Below are positions 1 to 7,918 of a stretch of 64,000 nt of DNA, in pieces. The notes below the pieces were generated by a model. That model was given only the letters and a program-made list of their open reading frames with translations. It did not search any database and had not been told where the DNA came from. This DNA is from Streptomyces diastatochromogenes. GTDB taxonomy: Bacteria; Actinomycetota; Actinomycetes; Streptomycetales; Streptomycetaceae. Each line of letters begins with the position of its first letter. Positions within the stretch are counted from its first letter, which is position 1. The stretch spans positions 60,255-124,254 of the forward strand of contig NZ_MCGQ01000011.1 in assembly GCF_002242805.1 (NCBI RefSeq), read 5' to 3'. Position numbers and translations under genes: made by a program.

Positions 1-1
1 C

Positions 2-40
2 ACCACGACCGCCGAAGCGCGCACCGCAACCGACAGCTGA
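2..40 (+). CDS. C-terminal tail of an upstream gene (partial)
   Basis: The frame beginning at base 2 is open and ends in TGA at 38-40, reading TTTAEARTATDS. It stops 11 bases before the next ATG, with the sequence GAGAGGAA between them serving as ribosome binding site. The short spacing suggests it is the preceding gene of an operon with the roadblock-like gene. Too little is present to name a product. Confidence 0.4.
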   Translation, partial: TTTAEARTATDS

Positions 41-51
41 GAGGAACCACC

Positions 52-426
52 ATGGCCAACACCGAGACCGCGCTGAAAGAGGCGCTGACCTCCATCGAGG
101 GCGCCACCGGCGTCGCGCTCGTCGACTACACCAGCGGCATGGCGCTCGGCACGATGGGCGGCAGCAAGAGCTTCGACCTGAACGTGGCCGCCGCCGGCAA
201 CACGGACGTCATCCGCTCCAAGATGCGCACGATGGAACACCTGGGCCTCAAGGGCGAGATCGAGGACATCCTGATCTCCCTGTCGGACCAGTACCACCTG
301 ATCCGGCTGCTCAAGGGCCGCGGCGGCAACGGCCTGTTCCTCTACCTGGTCCTGGACTCGAGCCGGGCCAACCTGGCGATGGCCCGGCACCAGCTGAAGA
401 AGATCGAGGAGGACCTGGAGGTCTAG
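52..426 (+). CDS. Roadblock/LC7-like small cytoplasmic protein
   Basis: This is a 124-residue soluble protein with no signal peptide or membrane segment. Its alternating hydrophobic strands and helices (for example TGVALVDYTSG near residue 20 and GLFLYLVLDSS near residue 95) resemble the roadblock/LC7 fold found in actinobacterial GTPase-associated proteins, but the match is by general pattern and not by a diagnostic motif. The start ATG has GAGAGGAA upstream. Its stop overlaps the stop of the convergent gene at 423 by a few bases. A role in a small-GTPase or multi-component conservon-like system is possible but not shown here. Confidence 0.6.
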   Translation: MANTETALKEALTSIEGATGVALVDYTSGMALGTMGGSKSFDLNVAAAGNTDVIRSKMRTMEHLGLKGEIEDILISLSDQYHLIRLLKGRGGNGLFLYLVLDSSRANLAMARHQLKKIEEDLEV

Positions 427-1025
427 ACGAGGGCGTCGGTACGGCGGCGGGTCCCGCCCGGGGCCGCGTCGCCGGCGGCGAGGCCCGTGCCGCGCAGGCC
501 GTTCACGGCCCGGCCCGCCGGGCTCCCGCCCCGCCGGTCGAGCCAGTCGACCCGCACCCACAGCAGGGTGCCCTCGGCCCGCTCGCGCCGCCCGAGCCAG
601 GCGGCCTTCAGCCGCAGCCCGGTGCCGGCCCCGGCGAGCAGCATGCCCCCGGCCGCGGGCACCGCGAAGGAGCTGCCGAACGCGACGGCGAAAGCGAGCA
701 GCAGCCACCAGCGGTGCCCCCGGCGCCAGGTCCGCACGGTCACCGCCCGGTCCTGCAGCACGTCGTACTTGCCCGCGCGGGCGGCCCCGCGGGCGAGGGC
801 GGCGTACCGCCCCCGCCGCACCAGCGTCACGACGGCCGCGGTGATCAGAAACAGCGCGGCCCCCGCGAGCACGCCGATCCGGCGCCCGGTCAACCCGGGC
901 ACCAGGACCCCGATCCCCGCGGCGAAGACCCCGAACCACCACAGCGGTGCGGCCCCGGACCGTACGACGACGGCCACCCGGGCCAGTCCCTGTCCTCCGC
1001 GCGCCACGTCAGCCTCCCGTGTCAC
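423..1025 (-). CDS. Small integral membrane protein of unknown function
   Basis: The 200-residue product has about four hydrophobic segments: two around residues 27-65 (LWWFGVFAAGIGVLV and IGVLAGAALFLITAAVV) and two around 105-135. An arginine-rich stretch lies between them and the C-terminal tail is polar and glycine/arginine-rich. No catalytic motif is visible and I do not recognise the family. The gene converges on the roadblock-like gene, with overlapping stops. The start lies 64 bases upstream of the stop of the RpiR gene, which runs in the same direction, so it is probably transcribed separately after it. Confidence 0.6.
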   Translation of the reverse strand: MTREADVARGGQGLARVAVVVRSGAAPLWWFGVFAAGIGVLVPGLTGRRIGVLAGAALFLITAAVVTLVRRGRYAALARGAARAGKYDVLQDRAVTVRTWRRGHRWWLLLAFAVAFGSSFAVPAAGGMLLAGAGTGLRLKAAWLGRRERAEGTLLWVRVDWLDRRGGSPAGRAVNGLRGTGLAAGDAAPGGTRRRTDALV

Positions 1026-1089
1026 GTTCCTGTGTTTCCGCAGGACGCTAGTGGGCGAACGTGAGACGAGTCTGAGAGCGCGCGCCAGG

Positions 1090-2022
1090 TCACTCCACGA
1101 AGAGTCCGCGGGCAGCCGCGTTCGCGTCGAACTCCTCCAGCCGGGCCTGGGCGTCCGGCAGGTCGTCGCAGACCGCCTCCAGCAGCACCCGCCCGAGCAG
1201 CATGGGCGCGCACGCGGTGTCGAAGGCGAGCCCGGTGCCGACGGCGGCGGGCAGCAGCAGGTCGGAGTACCTGGCTACGGGCGCGAAGGCGGAGTCGGCG
1301 ACCGTGACGACGGTCAGGCCCGCCTCCTTGGCGTAGGCGAGGGTGTCGACGACCTCGCGCGGATGCCGGGGCAGCGCGAAGCACAGCAGGGCGGAGGCGC
1401 CCGCGCGGACGGCCGCGTCGATGCGGTCGTGGATCATCGTGCCGCCCTCGTTGAGCAGCCGGACGTCCGGGTGGACCTTGGCGGCGAAGTACGCGAAGCC
1501 GTACGCCTGGGAGGCGGCGGCGCGCAGCCCGAGCACGGGCAGCGGGCGGGAGGCGGCCAGGACCCGGCCGGCCCGCTGGACCGGGCGGGGGTCGGCGAGC
1601 AGCTCCGCGAGGTGCTTCAGGTTCTCGATCTCGGCCTCGACGGCCTGCTGGTACTCGTTGTACGAGCCCGCCTCCGCGGCCGGTTCGGCGGGCACGACCT
1701 CGCGCAGGTGCTTGCGCAGCGCGGGGTAGCCGTCGAAGCCGAGGGCGACCGCGAATCGGGTCACCGAGGGCTGGCTGACCCCGGCCAGCTCGGCCAGCTC
1801 CACGCTGGACAGGAAGGGCACGTCGGCGGCCCGCCGCACCATGCTGTGCGCGATGCGGCGCTGGGTGGGCGTGAGCCGGTGCCCCTCGAAGAGCGCCTGC
1901 AGCCGGGTGGCCGGGCTGTCCGTCACAGCGGACGTCACCCCGGACGGCACCCCGGACGTCACGCCGGCCGTTGCCTCCGACGGCACACCGGACGTCACGC
2001 CGGTACTCCTGTCCACGCTCAT
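1090..2022 (-). CDS. MurR/RpiR-family transcriptional regulator (HTH + SIS)
   Basis: The 310-residue protein has an RpiR-type winged HTH at residues 50-108, with recognition region ELAELAGVSQPSVTRFA, followed by a C-terminal SIS fold (about 150-290) that in this family binds a phosphorylated or small-molecule ligand. The start is the ATG at 2022, which overlaps the stop of the upstream lyase gene as ATGA, so the two are translationally coupled. The open frame extends far upstream but only as a shadow of the lyase. The first 35 residues are an unusual repeat of GVTSGVPS-like units, mirrored in DNA by tandem near-copies between about 1925 and 2010. The likely target is the divergent control region at 3528-3668, which would make it the local regulator of lyase and importer; this is inference from context. 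Confidence 0.85.
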   Translation of the reverse strand: MSVDRSTGVTSGVPSEATAGVTSGVPSGVTSAVTDSPATRLQALFEGHRLTPTQRRIAHSMVRRAADVPFLSSVELAELAGVSQPSVTRFAVALGFDGYPALRKHLREVVPAEPAAEAGSYNEYQQAVEAEIENLKHLAELLADPRPVQRAGRVLAASRPLPVLGLRAAASQAYGFAYFAAKVHPDVRLLNEGGTMIHDRIDAAVRAGASALLCFALPRHPREVVDTLAYAKEAGLTVVTVADSAFAPVARYSDLLLPAAVGTGLAFDTACAPMLLGRVLLEAVCDDLPDAQARLEEFDANAAARGLFVE

Positions 2023-3527
2023 GCCGTGCTCCCCCTCCAGATGTCCGTGAACCGGTCGAGCAGATGGGCCGCAGCCGTCACGTCGTCCGTGAGCGGCCGG
2101 TCGGCCTGGTCGTCGTCGAGGACCGACTCGGCGAGCGCGAACGCCTGTCCGGCCGCGAGCCCCGGGTCGGGCCTCAGGTCGCGCTGGCGCAGCGCCCGGA
2201 CGGCGGCGACGAGTTCGCAGCCGACCACCAGACGGTACGCACCGCACGCGCGCAGGGTCTGCCGCGCGGCGAGCGAGGCGAAACTCGCCTGTTCCTCGAC
2301 GCCCCGGGAGAGTACAGCGTGCCCGAGCGACGCGGGGGCGGAGAAGGCCCGCAGATCGCCGAGGGCCGCTCCGGCCGCGTACTCCAGGATCATCACGCCG
2401 GAGGAGGCCGGCTCGTGGTCGGCCAGGAAGGGGCGCAGCCGGGTGTAGGCGGGCTCGTTGAGCGTGGACAGGCGGGACGTGGACAGCCGGGCCACCTGGG
2501 TCAGGGCGAGCCTGAAGTGATCCAGGGCGAGGGCGAGTTGGGCCTGGTAGAAGCCGCCGTGGTGGTAGGCGGCCAGGTCCTCGGGGGCGATCAGCGGGTT
2601 CTCGGCGGCCGCGTTGATCTCCACGGTCAGGACCTGCTCCAGGGCGTCGGCCGCGTCGTGCGCGGGGCCGTGGATCTGGGGCAGGCAGCGGAAGCCGTAC
2701 GGGTCCTGGATCCGGCCCAGCGGTGGGGTCGGCCGGTCGGCGGCGCCGATCAGCTCGCGCATCCGCCGGGCCACCTCGGCGCTGCCGCGGTGCGGGCGGG
2801 CGGCGTGCACGGGGGCGGCGTAGGCCTCGTGGGAGCCGTCGACGGCCAGCAGGGACAGGGCCGCGACGACCTGGGTGGCGCCGATCAGCCCGCTCAGCTC
2901 GTGCAGGGCGAGCGCGGACTGGCCGAGGGTGAGGGCGTTGCTGCTGATCAGGGCGAGGGCGTCGTTGTTGTCGAGCGGCTGCGGCTCGGGCGCGCCCGCA
3001 CCCCGCCACGCGTGCTCCCCGGCCAGCGCGAGACCCACCTGGGCCAGCGCCGCGATGTCGCCGGTGCCGACGGAGCCGAACTCGTTGACGACCGGATACG
3101 CGCCCGTCTCCAGCGCCTCGCACAGGGCCGTGATCACGCGGGGCCGCAGCCCGGCACCGCCTGCCAGCAGCTGGTTGGCCCGGACGGCGAGCATCGCGCG
3201 CACCTGCCGGGCGGGGAGTTCCTCGCCTATCGCGCCGGCGTGGCTGCGCAGCAGACGCAGCCCGTGTCCGGCGGCGGCCTCGGTGGGCACGTCCTCGTTC
3301 CGGTTGGCGCCCACGCCGGTGGAGCGGCCGTACACACGACCGGTGGCCGCGATCTGCCGGGCGGCGTTCCAGGACTCCTCCGCCCGCCGCAGCGCGTCGG
3401 CCGCAGGCACCGGCCGCGCCACCCCGTCGGCGAGCCGGACGACGCCCTCGACGCCGAGTCCGCCGCCGTCGAGGACCACTGCTGCGGACCGTATGGACTC
3501 CGGCGCGTCCATAATGCGAGACGACAT
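2019..3527 (-). CDS. Aromatic amino acid lyase homologue lacking the MIO triad
   Basis: The 502-residue protein is full length for the histidine/phenylalanine ammonia-lyase superfamily. It carries the catalytic-tyrosine loop (YGRSTGVGANR, Tyr66), the QDPYGFRC and AENPLI core motifs. At the position where true ammonia-lyases have G-S-x-G-[AC]-S-G-D, it reads GSVGTGDIAAL (151-161). One residue and the essential serine of the Ala-Ser-Gly triad that cyclises to the MIO cofactor are missing. Ammonia elimination by the usual mechanism is therefore unlikely. Elimination of a better leaving group, such as trimethylamine from ergothioneine or hercynine, fits both this loss and the adjacent betaine-type importer. 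Ergothionases are MIO-less members of this superfamily as I recall. I chose ATG 3527 (GAGGGGAG lies 10 bases upstream); GTG 3530 is equally possible. Confidence 0.8.
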   Translation of the reverse strand: MSSRIMDAPESIRSAAVVLDGGGLGVEGVVRLADGVARPVPAADALRRAEESWNAARQIAATGRVYGRSTGVGANRNEDVPTEAAAGHGLRLLRSHAGAIGEELPARQVRAMLAVRANQLLAGGAGLRPRVITALCEALETGAYPVVNEFGSVGTGDIAALAQVGLALAGEHAWRGAGAPEPQPLDNNDALALISSNALTLGQSALALHELSGLIGATQVVAALSLLAVDGSHEAYAAPVHAARPHRGSAEVARRMRELIGAADRPTPPLGRIQDPYGFRCLPQIHGPAHDAADALEQVLTVEINAAAENPLIAPEDLAAYHHGGFYQAQLALALDHFRLALTQVARLSTSRLSTLNEPAYTRLRPFLADHEPASSGVMILEYAAGAALGDLRAFSAPASLGHAVLSRGVEEQASFASLAARQTLRACGAYRLVVGCELVAAVRALRQRDLRPDPGLAAGQAFALAESVLDDDQADRPLTDDVTAAAHLLDRFTDIWRGSTA

Positions 3528-3668
3528 CACGCCCAAACTCCCCTCAATCCGGACATCCGATCTTGCTCTGCGGTCATTGGTTACCTCGGATTAACACCGG
3601 ACCATTGACAACCTATTCAGACACCAAGAACTCTGCATGACGTTATACAGCCGGGCAAGGGACATCTC
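3528..3668. promoter_or_regulatory. Divergent control region between lyase/RpiR and ABC importer
   Basis: This 141-base region separates the minus-strand lyase-regulator pair from the plus-strand importer operon and is clearly less GC-rich than its neighbours. It contains TTGACA at 3605-3610 and TATACA at 3644-3649, both usable as promoter elements reading right, although their mutual spacing is too long for one sigma-70 promoter. The regulator is probably bound here, but I could not define a clear palindrome. Confidence 0.45.
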
Positions 3669-4703
3669 ATGATCCAGTTCGACGCGGTCCACAAGCGCTT
3701 CCCCAACGGCACGACAGCAGTCCACGATCTCTCCCTCCGGATGCCGGAGGGCGGCATCACCGTCCTGGTCGGATCCTCCGGTTGCGGCAAGACGACCACC
3801 CTGCGGATGATCAACCGGATGGTCGAGCCGACCTCCGGCACCATCCGCGTCGGCGGCAAGGACGTCACGCGGCAGGACGCGGCGGAGCTGCGCCGCTCCA
3901 TCGGCTACGTCATCCAGCAGGCCGGACTCTTCCCGCACCGCACGGTGCTCGACAACATCGCCACCGTCCCGCTGCTGCTCGGCTGGAACCGCAGGAAGGC
4001 CCGGGCCCGCGCCGCCGAGCTGCTGGAGACCGTCGGCCTCGCCGCCGACGCCGGCAAGCGGTACCCGCACCAGCTCTCCGGCGGCCAGCAGCAGCGCGTC
4101 GGCGTCGCCCGCGCCCTGGCCGCCGACCCGCCCGTCCTGCTCATGGACGAGCCCTTCGGCGCGGTCGACCCGGTCGTGCGCACCCAGCTCCAGGACGAAC
4201 TGCTCAGGCTCCAGAAGGAGTTGAGCAAGACCATCGTCTTCGTCACGCACGACGTCGACGAGGCCGTACGGCTCGGCGACCGGATCGCGATCTTCCGCAC
4301 CGGCGGCCACCTGGTCCAGTGCGCCCCGCCCGCCGAACTCCTGGCCCGCCCCGCCGACGACTTCGTGGCCGACTTCCTCGGCGCGGAGCGCGGACTGAAG
4401 CTGCTGTCGCTGAAGACCCTCGCGGACGTCCCGCAGGGCCCGGCGCCGGAAGGCGGCACCTGGACCCTCGTACGCGACGCCCAGGGCAAGCCCCTGCACT
4501 GGGCCTCGAAGGACGCCGAACTCCCCGTACGCCCGCTCAGGGACTCCGACTCCCTGCTGTCGGCCCTCAACGAGTCGGTCGCCTCCCCCACCGGCCTGGT
4601 CGCCCGCGTCGACGGCGACGGCGTCCTCACCGGCGTCTCCTCCCGGGACGACATCCACCAGCACGCGGGCCGGGCCCACACCGAAGCGCGGGTGGCGGCA
4701 TGA
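3669..4703 (+). CDS. Quaternary-amine/betaine-type ABC transporter ATP-binding protein (OpuCA-like)
   Basis: The 344-residue ATPase has Walker A GSSGCGKTT (35-43), Q-loop IQQAGLFPHRT, signature LSGGQQQR (136-143), Walker B VLLMDEP (156-162) and switch His194. A C-terminal extension of about 110 residues ends in a single CBS-like stretch (LVARVDGDGVLTGVSSRDDI), as in OpuCA/ProV, where CBS modules sense ionic strength. It would energise import through the two following permeases. AAGGGA precedes the ATG by 7 bases. Its stop overlaps the next start (ATGA at 4700). The family imports glycine betaine, choline or carnitine, and a sister branch imports ergothioneine; the substrate here is not fixed by sequence. 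Confidence 0.9.
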   Translation: MIQFDAVHKRFPNGTTAVHDLSLRMPEGGITVLVGSSGCGKTTTLRMINRMVEPTSGTIRVGGKDVTRQDAAELRRSIGYVIQQAGLFPHRTVLDNIATVPLLLGWNRRKARARAAELLETVGLAADAGKRYPHQLSGGQQQRVGVARALAADPPVLLMDEPFGAVDPVVRTQLQDELLRLQKELSKTIVFVTHDVDEAVRLGDRIAIFRTGGHLVQCAPPAELLARPADDFVADFLGAERGLKLLSLKTLADVPQGPAPEGGTWTLVRDAQGKPLHWASKDAELPVRPLRDSDSLLSALNESVASPTGLVARVDGDGVLTGVSSRDDIHQHAGRAHTEARVAA

Positions 4704-5341
4704 CCATCGACTGGTCGTGGATAGGCGACCACACCGACGACCTCACCACCCTCACGATCTCCCACCTCCAAGCCGCGCTGACCGCCGTCTTCCTCGGCCT
4801 GCTGATCTCCCTCCCGCTCGCGGTGGTCGCCCACCGGATCCGCCCCCTGCGCGGCTTCCTGCTCGGCGCCTCGAACGTCCTGTTCACCATCCCGTCGATC
4901 GCGATCTTCGTGCTCCTGCTGCCGGTGAGCGGCCTGACCCGCACCACCACCGTGACCGGCCTGACGGTCTACACGCTGGTCGTCCTGCTGCGGAACACGG
5001 TCGAGGGCCTGGACTCCGTCCCCGTGAAGGTGAAGGAGGCCGCGAAGGCGATGGGCACACGCCCCCTGCGCACCCTGCTCACCGTGGAGATCCCGCTCGC
5101 CCTGCCCGTGATCATGGCGGGCGTCCGCATCGCCACGGTCATGTCGATCTCCCTCGTGTCCGTCGCGACCTACATCGGCGACGGCGGCCTCGGCCAGCTC
5201 TTCACCGACGGCTTCCAGCGCAACTTCCCGACCCCGGTGATCGCCGGAGTGGTCCTCACCCTCCTGCTCGCCGTCGTCGCGGACGCGGCCCTGGTCGCCC
5301 TCCAGTACGTCCTCACCCCGTGGAAGAGGCGGCGAGCCTGA
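4700..5341 (+). CDS. ABC transporter permease (OpuCB/ProW-like)
   Basis: This is a 213-residue inner-membrane permease with about five transmembrane segments and the family EAA loop (VKEAAKAMGTRPLRTLLTVE, about residues 112-131) that docks on the ATPase. The start is the ATG at 4700, which overlaps the stop of the ATPase gene as ATGA. The same frame is open far upstream only as a shadow. It is one half of the heteromeric channel formed with the next gene. TATYIGDGGLG-like wording after the EAA loop (here VATYIGDGGLGQLF) is typical of the quaternary-amine permease branch. Confidence 0.88.
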   Translation: MTIDWSWIGDHTDDLTTLTISHLQAALTAVFLGLLISLPLAVVAHRIRPLRGFLLGASNVLFTIPSIAIFVLLLPVSGLTRTTTVTGLTVYTLVVLLRNTVEGLDSVPVKVKEAAKAMGTRPLRTLLTVEIPLALPVIMAGVRIATVMSISLVSVATYIGDGGLGQLFTDGFQRNFPTPVIAGVVLTLLLAVVADAALVALQYVLTPWKRRRA

Positions 5342-5342
5342 G

Positions 5343-6005
5343 ATGTTCGAACTCCTCAAGAACCTCGGCCACTGGCTGGTCAGCGGCTCGCAGTGGTCCG
5401 GCTCCGACGGCATCGCCCACCGGCTCGCCGAACACCTCCAGTACTCCCTGCTGGCCACGGTCATCGCGGCCGCCATCGGCCTTCCGCTCGGCCTGCTGAT
5501 CGGCCACACCGGCAAGGGCGCGTTCGTCGCGATCAACCTCGCCTCCTTCGGCCGCGCGCTGCCGACCGTCGGCCTGGTCGTGCTGGTCTTCCTGGCCGGC
5601 GGCCTGTCGATGCTGCCGGTGTACGTCGCGCTGGTCGCCCTCGCGGTCCCCGCGATCGTCACCAACACCTACGCCGGCATGACCGCCGTGGACCCGGACG
5701 TGAAGGACGCGGCGCGCGGGCAGGGCATGCGCGGCCACCAGGTCCTGTTCCAGGTCGAGCTGCCGCTGGCGCTCCCCCTGATCATGACCGGCCTGCGGCT
5801 GGCCCTGATCCAGGTCGTCGCCACGGCGACCATCGCCGCGTACGTCTCCTTCGGCGGCCTCGGCCGCTACGTCTTCGACGGCCTCGCCCAGCGCGACCTC
5901 GTCCAGGTGCTCGGCGGCGCGGTACTGGTCGCCTTGGTCGCCGTGGTCCTCGACGTGGCCCTGGCCGGCCTCCAGCGCTTCCTCTTCCGCCACCGCACCG
6001 CCTAG
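5343..6005 (+). CDS. ABC transporter permease (OpuCD-like)
   Basis: The second permease has 220 residues with about five membrane spans and an EAA-type loop (VKDAARGQGMRGHQVLFQVE). ATG begins one base after the previous stop, so the two permeases are co-translated. The motif AYVSFGGLGRYVFDG follows the loop at the same place as in the partner, indicating a duplicated permease pair. It functions with the ATPase at 3669 and the binding lipoprotein at 6016 as a canonical four-gene importer. In ergothioneine importers of Firmicutes the permease is fused to the binding protein; here they are separate. Confidence 0.88.
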   Translation: MFELLKNLGHWLVSGSQWSGSDGIAHRLAEHLQYSLLATVIAAAIGLPLGLLIGHTGKGAFVAINLASFGRALPTVGLVVLVFLAGGLSMLPVYVALVALAVPAIVTNTYAGMTAVDPDVKDAARGQGMRGHQVLFQVELPLALPLIMTGLRLALIQVVATATIAAYVSFGGLGRYVFDGLAQRDLVQVLGGAVLVALVAVVLDVALAGLQRFLFRHRTA

Positions 6006-6015
6006 GGAACCCGAA

Positions 6016-6948
6016 ATGAATCGTCGTACCGTCCTCGGCGGCCTGTTCGCGGTCGCCTCCGTCCCCGCCCTCTCCGCCTGCGCGAGTGGCATCACCTCCC
6101 TCGACGGCTCGGGTGCCTCCTCGGGCGGCGGTGGCTCCAGCAAGGGCGGAGTCACCATCGGCACCGCCAACTTCACCGAGAACCAGATCCTCGGCTACCT
6201 CTACGCGGCCGTCCTCACCGCGGCCGGCGTGAAGACCAAGGTCCGCCCCAACCTCGGCACCCGGGAGATCGTCATCCCCGCCCTCAGGAGCGGCGACATC
6301 GACCTCCTCCCCGAGTACCAGGGCGCCCTCCTCAACTACCTCGACCCAAAGGCCACGCCGACCGAGCAGGGCGCCATGCAGAACGCCCTCACCCTCGCCC
6401 TGCCGGCCGGCCTCCAGGTGCTGCCGTACGGCATGGCCGAGGACTCGGACGCCTTCGTCGTCACCCGCGAGACGGCACAGAGGTACGGCCTCGCCTCGCT
6501 CGCCGACCTGCGGAAGCAGAACGGGAAGCTGGTCATCGGAGCCGCGCCCGAGGTGAAGAAGCGCCAGGTCGGCGCGGTCGGACTGAAGGAGGTGTACGGC
6601 GTGGACTTCAAGGAGTTCAAGTCGCTGGACTCCGACGGGCCACTGGTCAAGGGCGCCCTGAAGAAGGGGGACGTCGACGTGGCAAACCTCTTCACCACCG
6701 ACACCGACATCAAGGCCAACGACTGGGTGGTGCTGTCCGACCCCGAGCACCTGATCCCCAGCCAGCACATCGTCCCGCTCATCGCCGACCGCAAGGCCGA
6801 CGACACCGTCCGCAAGGCCCTGGCCCGGCTCGGCAACGTCCTGACCACCGCCCAGCTCACCGAGCTGAACCGCCAGGTGGACAAGGACAAGAAGGACCCG
6901 GAGGACGTGGCGAACACGTACGCGCAGCAGCACGGGCTGGTGAAGTAA
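6016..6948 (+). CDS. Quaternary-amine substrate-binding lipoprotein (OpuCC-like)
   Basis: The 310-residue protein has a Tat-like twin-arginine start (MNRRTVLGG) and a lipobox ending LSAC at about Cys21, so it should be exported and lipid-anchored outside the membrane. A glycine/serine linker follows. The mature part begins VTIGTANFTENQILGYLYA and contains IDLLPEYQGALLNYL, both typical of the OpuAC/glycine-betaine binding fold, which holds a cationic head in an aromatic box. It is the last gene of the importer operon, 10 bases after the second permease. The actual ligand cannot be read from sequence. Confidence 0.88.
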   Translation: MNRRTVLGGLFAVASVPALSACASGITSLDGSGASSGGGGSSKGGVTIGTANFTENQILGYLYAAVLTAAGVKTKVRPNLGTREIVIPALRSGDIDLLPEYQGALLNYLDPKATPTEQGAMQNALTLALPAGLQVLPYGMAEDSDAFVVTRETAQRYGLASLADLRKQNGKLVIGAAPEVKKRQVGAVGLKEVYGVDFKEFKSLDSDGPLVKGALKKGDVDVANLFTTDTDIKANDWVVLSDPEHLIPSQHIVPLIADRKADDTVRKALARLGNVLTTAQLTELNRQVDKDKKDPEDVANTYAQQHGLVK

Positions 6949-7015
6949 CGGTCCTTCCGCGGCCGCCATCAAGGGGCGGTATCGCCGTGGCGATGATCTG
7001 ACGACGAATCGGCCA

Positions 7016-7035
7016 AGTGTCGTTAAACCGACACT
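7016..7035. promoter_or_regulatory. Perfect 7-bp inverted repeat upstream of carbonic anhydrase
   Basis: AGTGTCG (7016-7022) and CGACACT (7029-7035) are exact inverted copies around a 6-base AT-rich centre (TTAAAC), 64 bases before the carbonic anhydrase start. The size and position suit a dimeric-repressor operator. It is too weak and lacks the T-run expected for a terminator of the importer operon. Confidence 0.4.
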
Positions 7036-7099
7036 CAGGGTGATCGGACGGGTGCTTACGGTGAACGTGCGCTACTGGCACGACACCTGAGGAAGCGTC

Positions 7100-7774
7100 A
7101 TGGCCTCCAACCGCAGGGCCTTCCTGACGGCCACCGCCGTCACCGCCCTGACCGCCGCCCCGGCGACGGCCGCCCCCGGTCCCCGTCCCCACCCCGCGCG
7201 CGCGGCGCACACCGCGCGCACCGCCCTCGACGAACTCCTCGCGGGAAACCGGCGCTATGCCGCCGGACACCCCCGCCATCCGCACGACAGCCCCGGCCGG
7301 CGGCACCTGCTGGCCGCGGCACAGCACCCGTTCGCGGTGATCGTCGGCTGCATCGACTCCCGGGTGCCGCCGGAGCTGGTCTTCGACCAGGGACTCGGCG
7401 ACCTGCTGTGCATAAGGACCGCCGGCCAGGTGCTGGACGAGGCCGTGCTCGGCTCCATCCAGTACGGCGTCCAGGAGCTGGACGTCCCGCTGGTGCTGGT
7501 GCTCGGGCACGAGCGCTGCGGGGCCGTCGCCGCCACGCTGGACCATCTGCGCACGGGCACGCCGGTGCCGGGCCATCTGGAACTGCTGGTGGACGAGATC
7601 GTCCCCGCCGCCCGGCGCACCCGGGCGCTGCCCGGTGACTGGGCCGAGCACACCATGCGCGCCCACACCGCCTGGGTCCGGGACGCGATCCGCGCCGACC
7701 CGGCGTTCGGCTCCGCCGAGGTGGAGGCCGCGCGCTTCGATCTCGACTCGGGGCATGTCAGCTTGCTGCCCTGA
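7100..7774 (+). CDS. Exported beta-class carbonic anhydrase
   Basis: The 224-residue enzyme interconverts CO2 and bicarbonate. Beta-class zinc ligands are visible: Cys84 and the Asp86-Arg88 dyad in GCIDSR, and His137 and Cys140 in GHERCGA. The N-terminus SNRRAFLTATAV followed by an alanine-rich stretch and APATAAPG looks like a Tat signal peptide, so the enzyme is probably folded and zinc-loaded before export. GAGGAAG lies a few bases before the ATG. The next gene is a SulP-type anion transporter, and the pairing suggests that external CO2/bicarbonate conversion feeds a bicarbonate transporter. Confidence 0.9.
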   Translation: MASNRRAFLTATAVTALTAAPATAAPGPRPHPARAAHTARTALDELLAGNRRYAAGHPRHPHDSPGRRHLLAAAQHPFAVIVGCIDSRVPPELVFDQGLGDLLCIRTAGQVLDEAVLGSIQYGVQELDVPLVLVLGHERCGAVAATLDHLRTGTPVPGHLELLVDEIVPAARRTRALPGDWAEHTMRAHTAWVRDAIRADPAFGSAEVEAARFDLDSGHVSLLP

Positions 7775-7816
7775 GCCCCTTTCAAACGCCCCCGGCGCTG
7801 TCCGCTGTGCCCACCC

Positions 7817-7849
7817 TCCCCCACTCTCGGCTTCGCTCGAGCGGGGGGA
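7817..7849. repeat. Streptomyces-type extragenic palindrome
   Basis: A hairpin with arms TCCCCC...GGGGGA and an inner CTC/GAG pair surrounds the core CTCGGCTTCGCTCGAG. I recognise this core (with flanking C and G runs) as a sequence scattered between genes in many Streptomyces genomes. It lies in the 144-base gap between carbonic anhydrase and transporter and may attenuate readthrough. Confidence 0.55.
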
Positions 7850-7918
7850 CCCCCATCGCCCTGCGAAACGACTGCCCACAACAGTGGCGGCCTCTACCCC
7901 TCTGCGAAACGCGCCCCC

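Noticed and set aside
1090..3123. A 677-codon open frame extending the RpiR gene upstream
   Set aside because: Its first 367 codons overlap the lyase gene in another frame and are arginine/proline-rich with no homology; the HTH protein starts at 2022 with an ATGA overlap.
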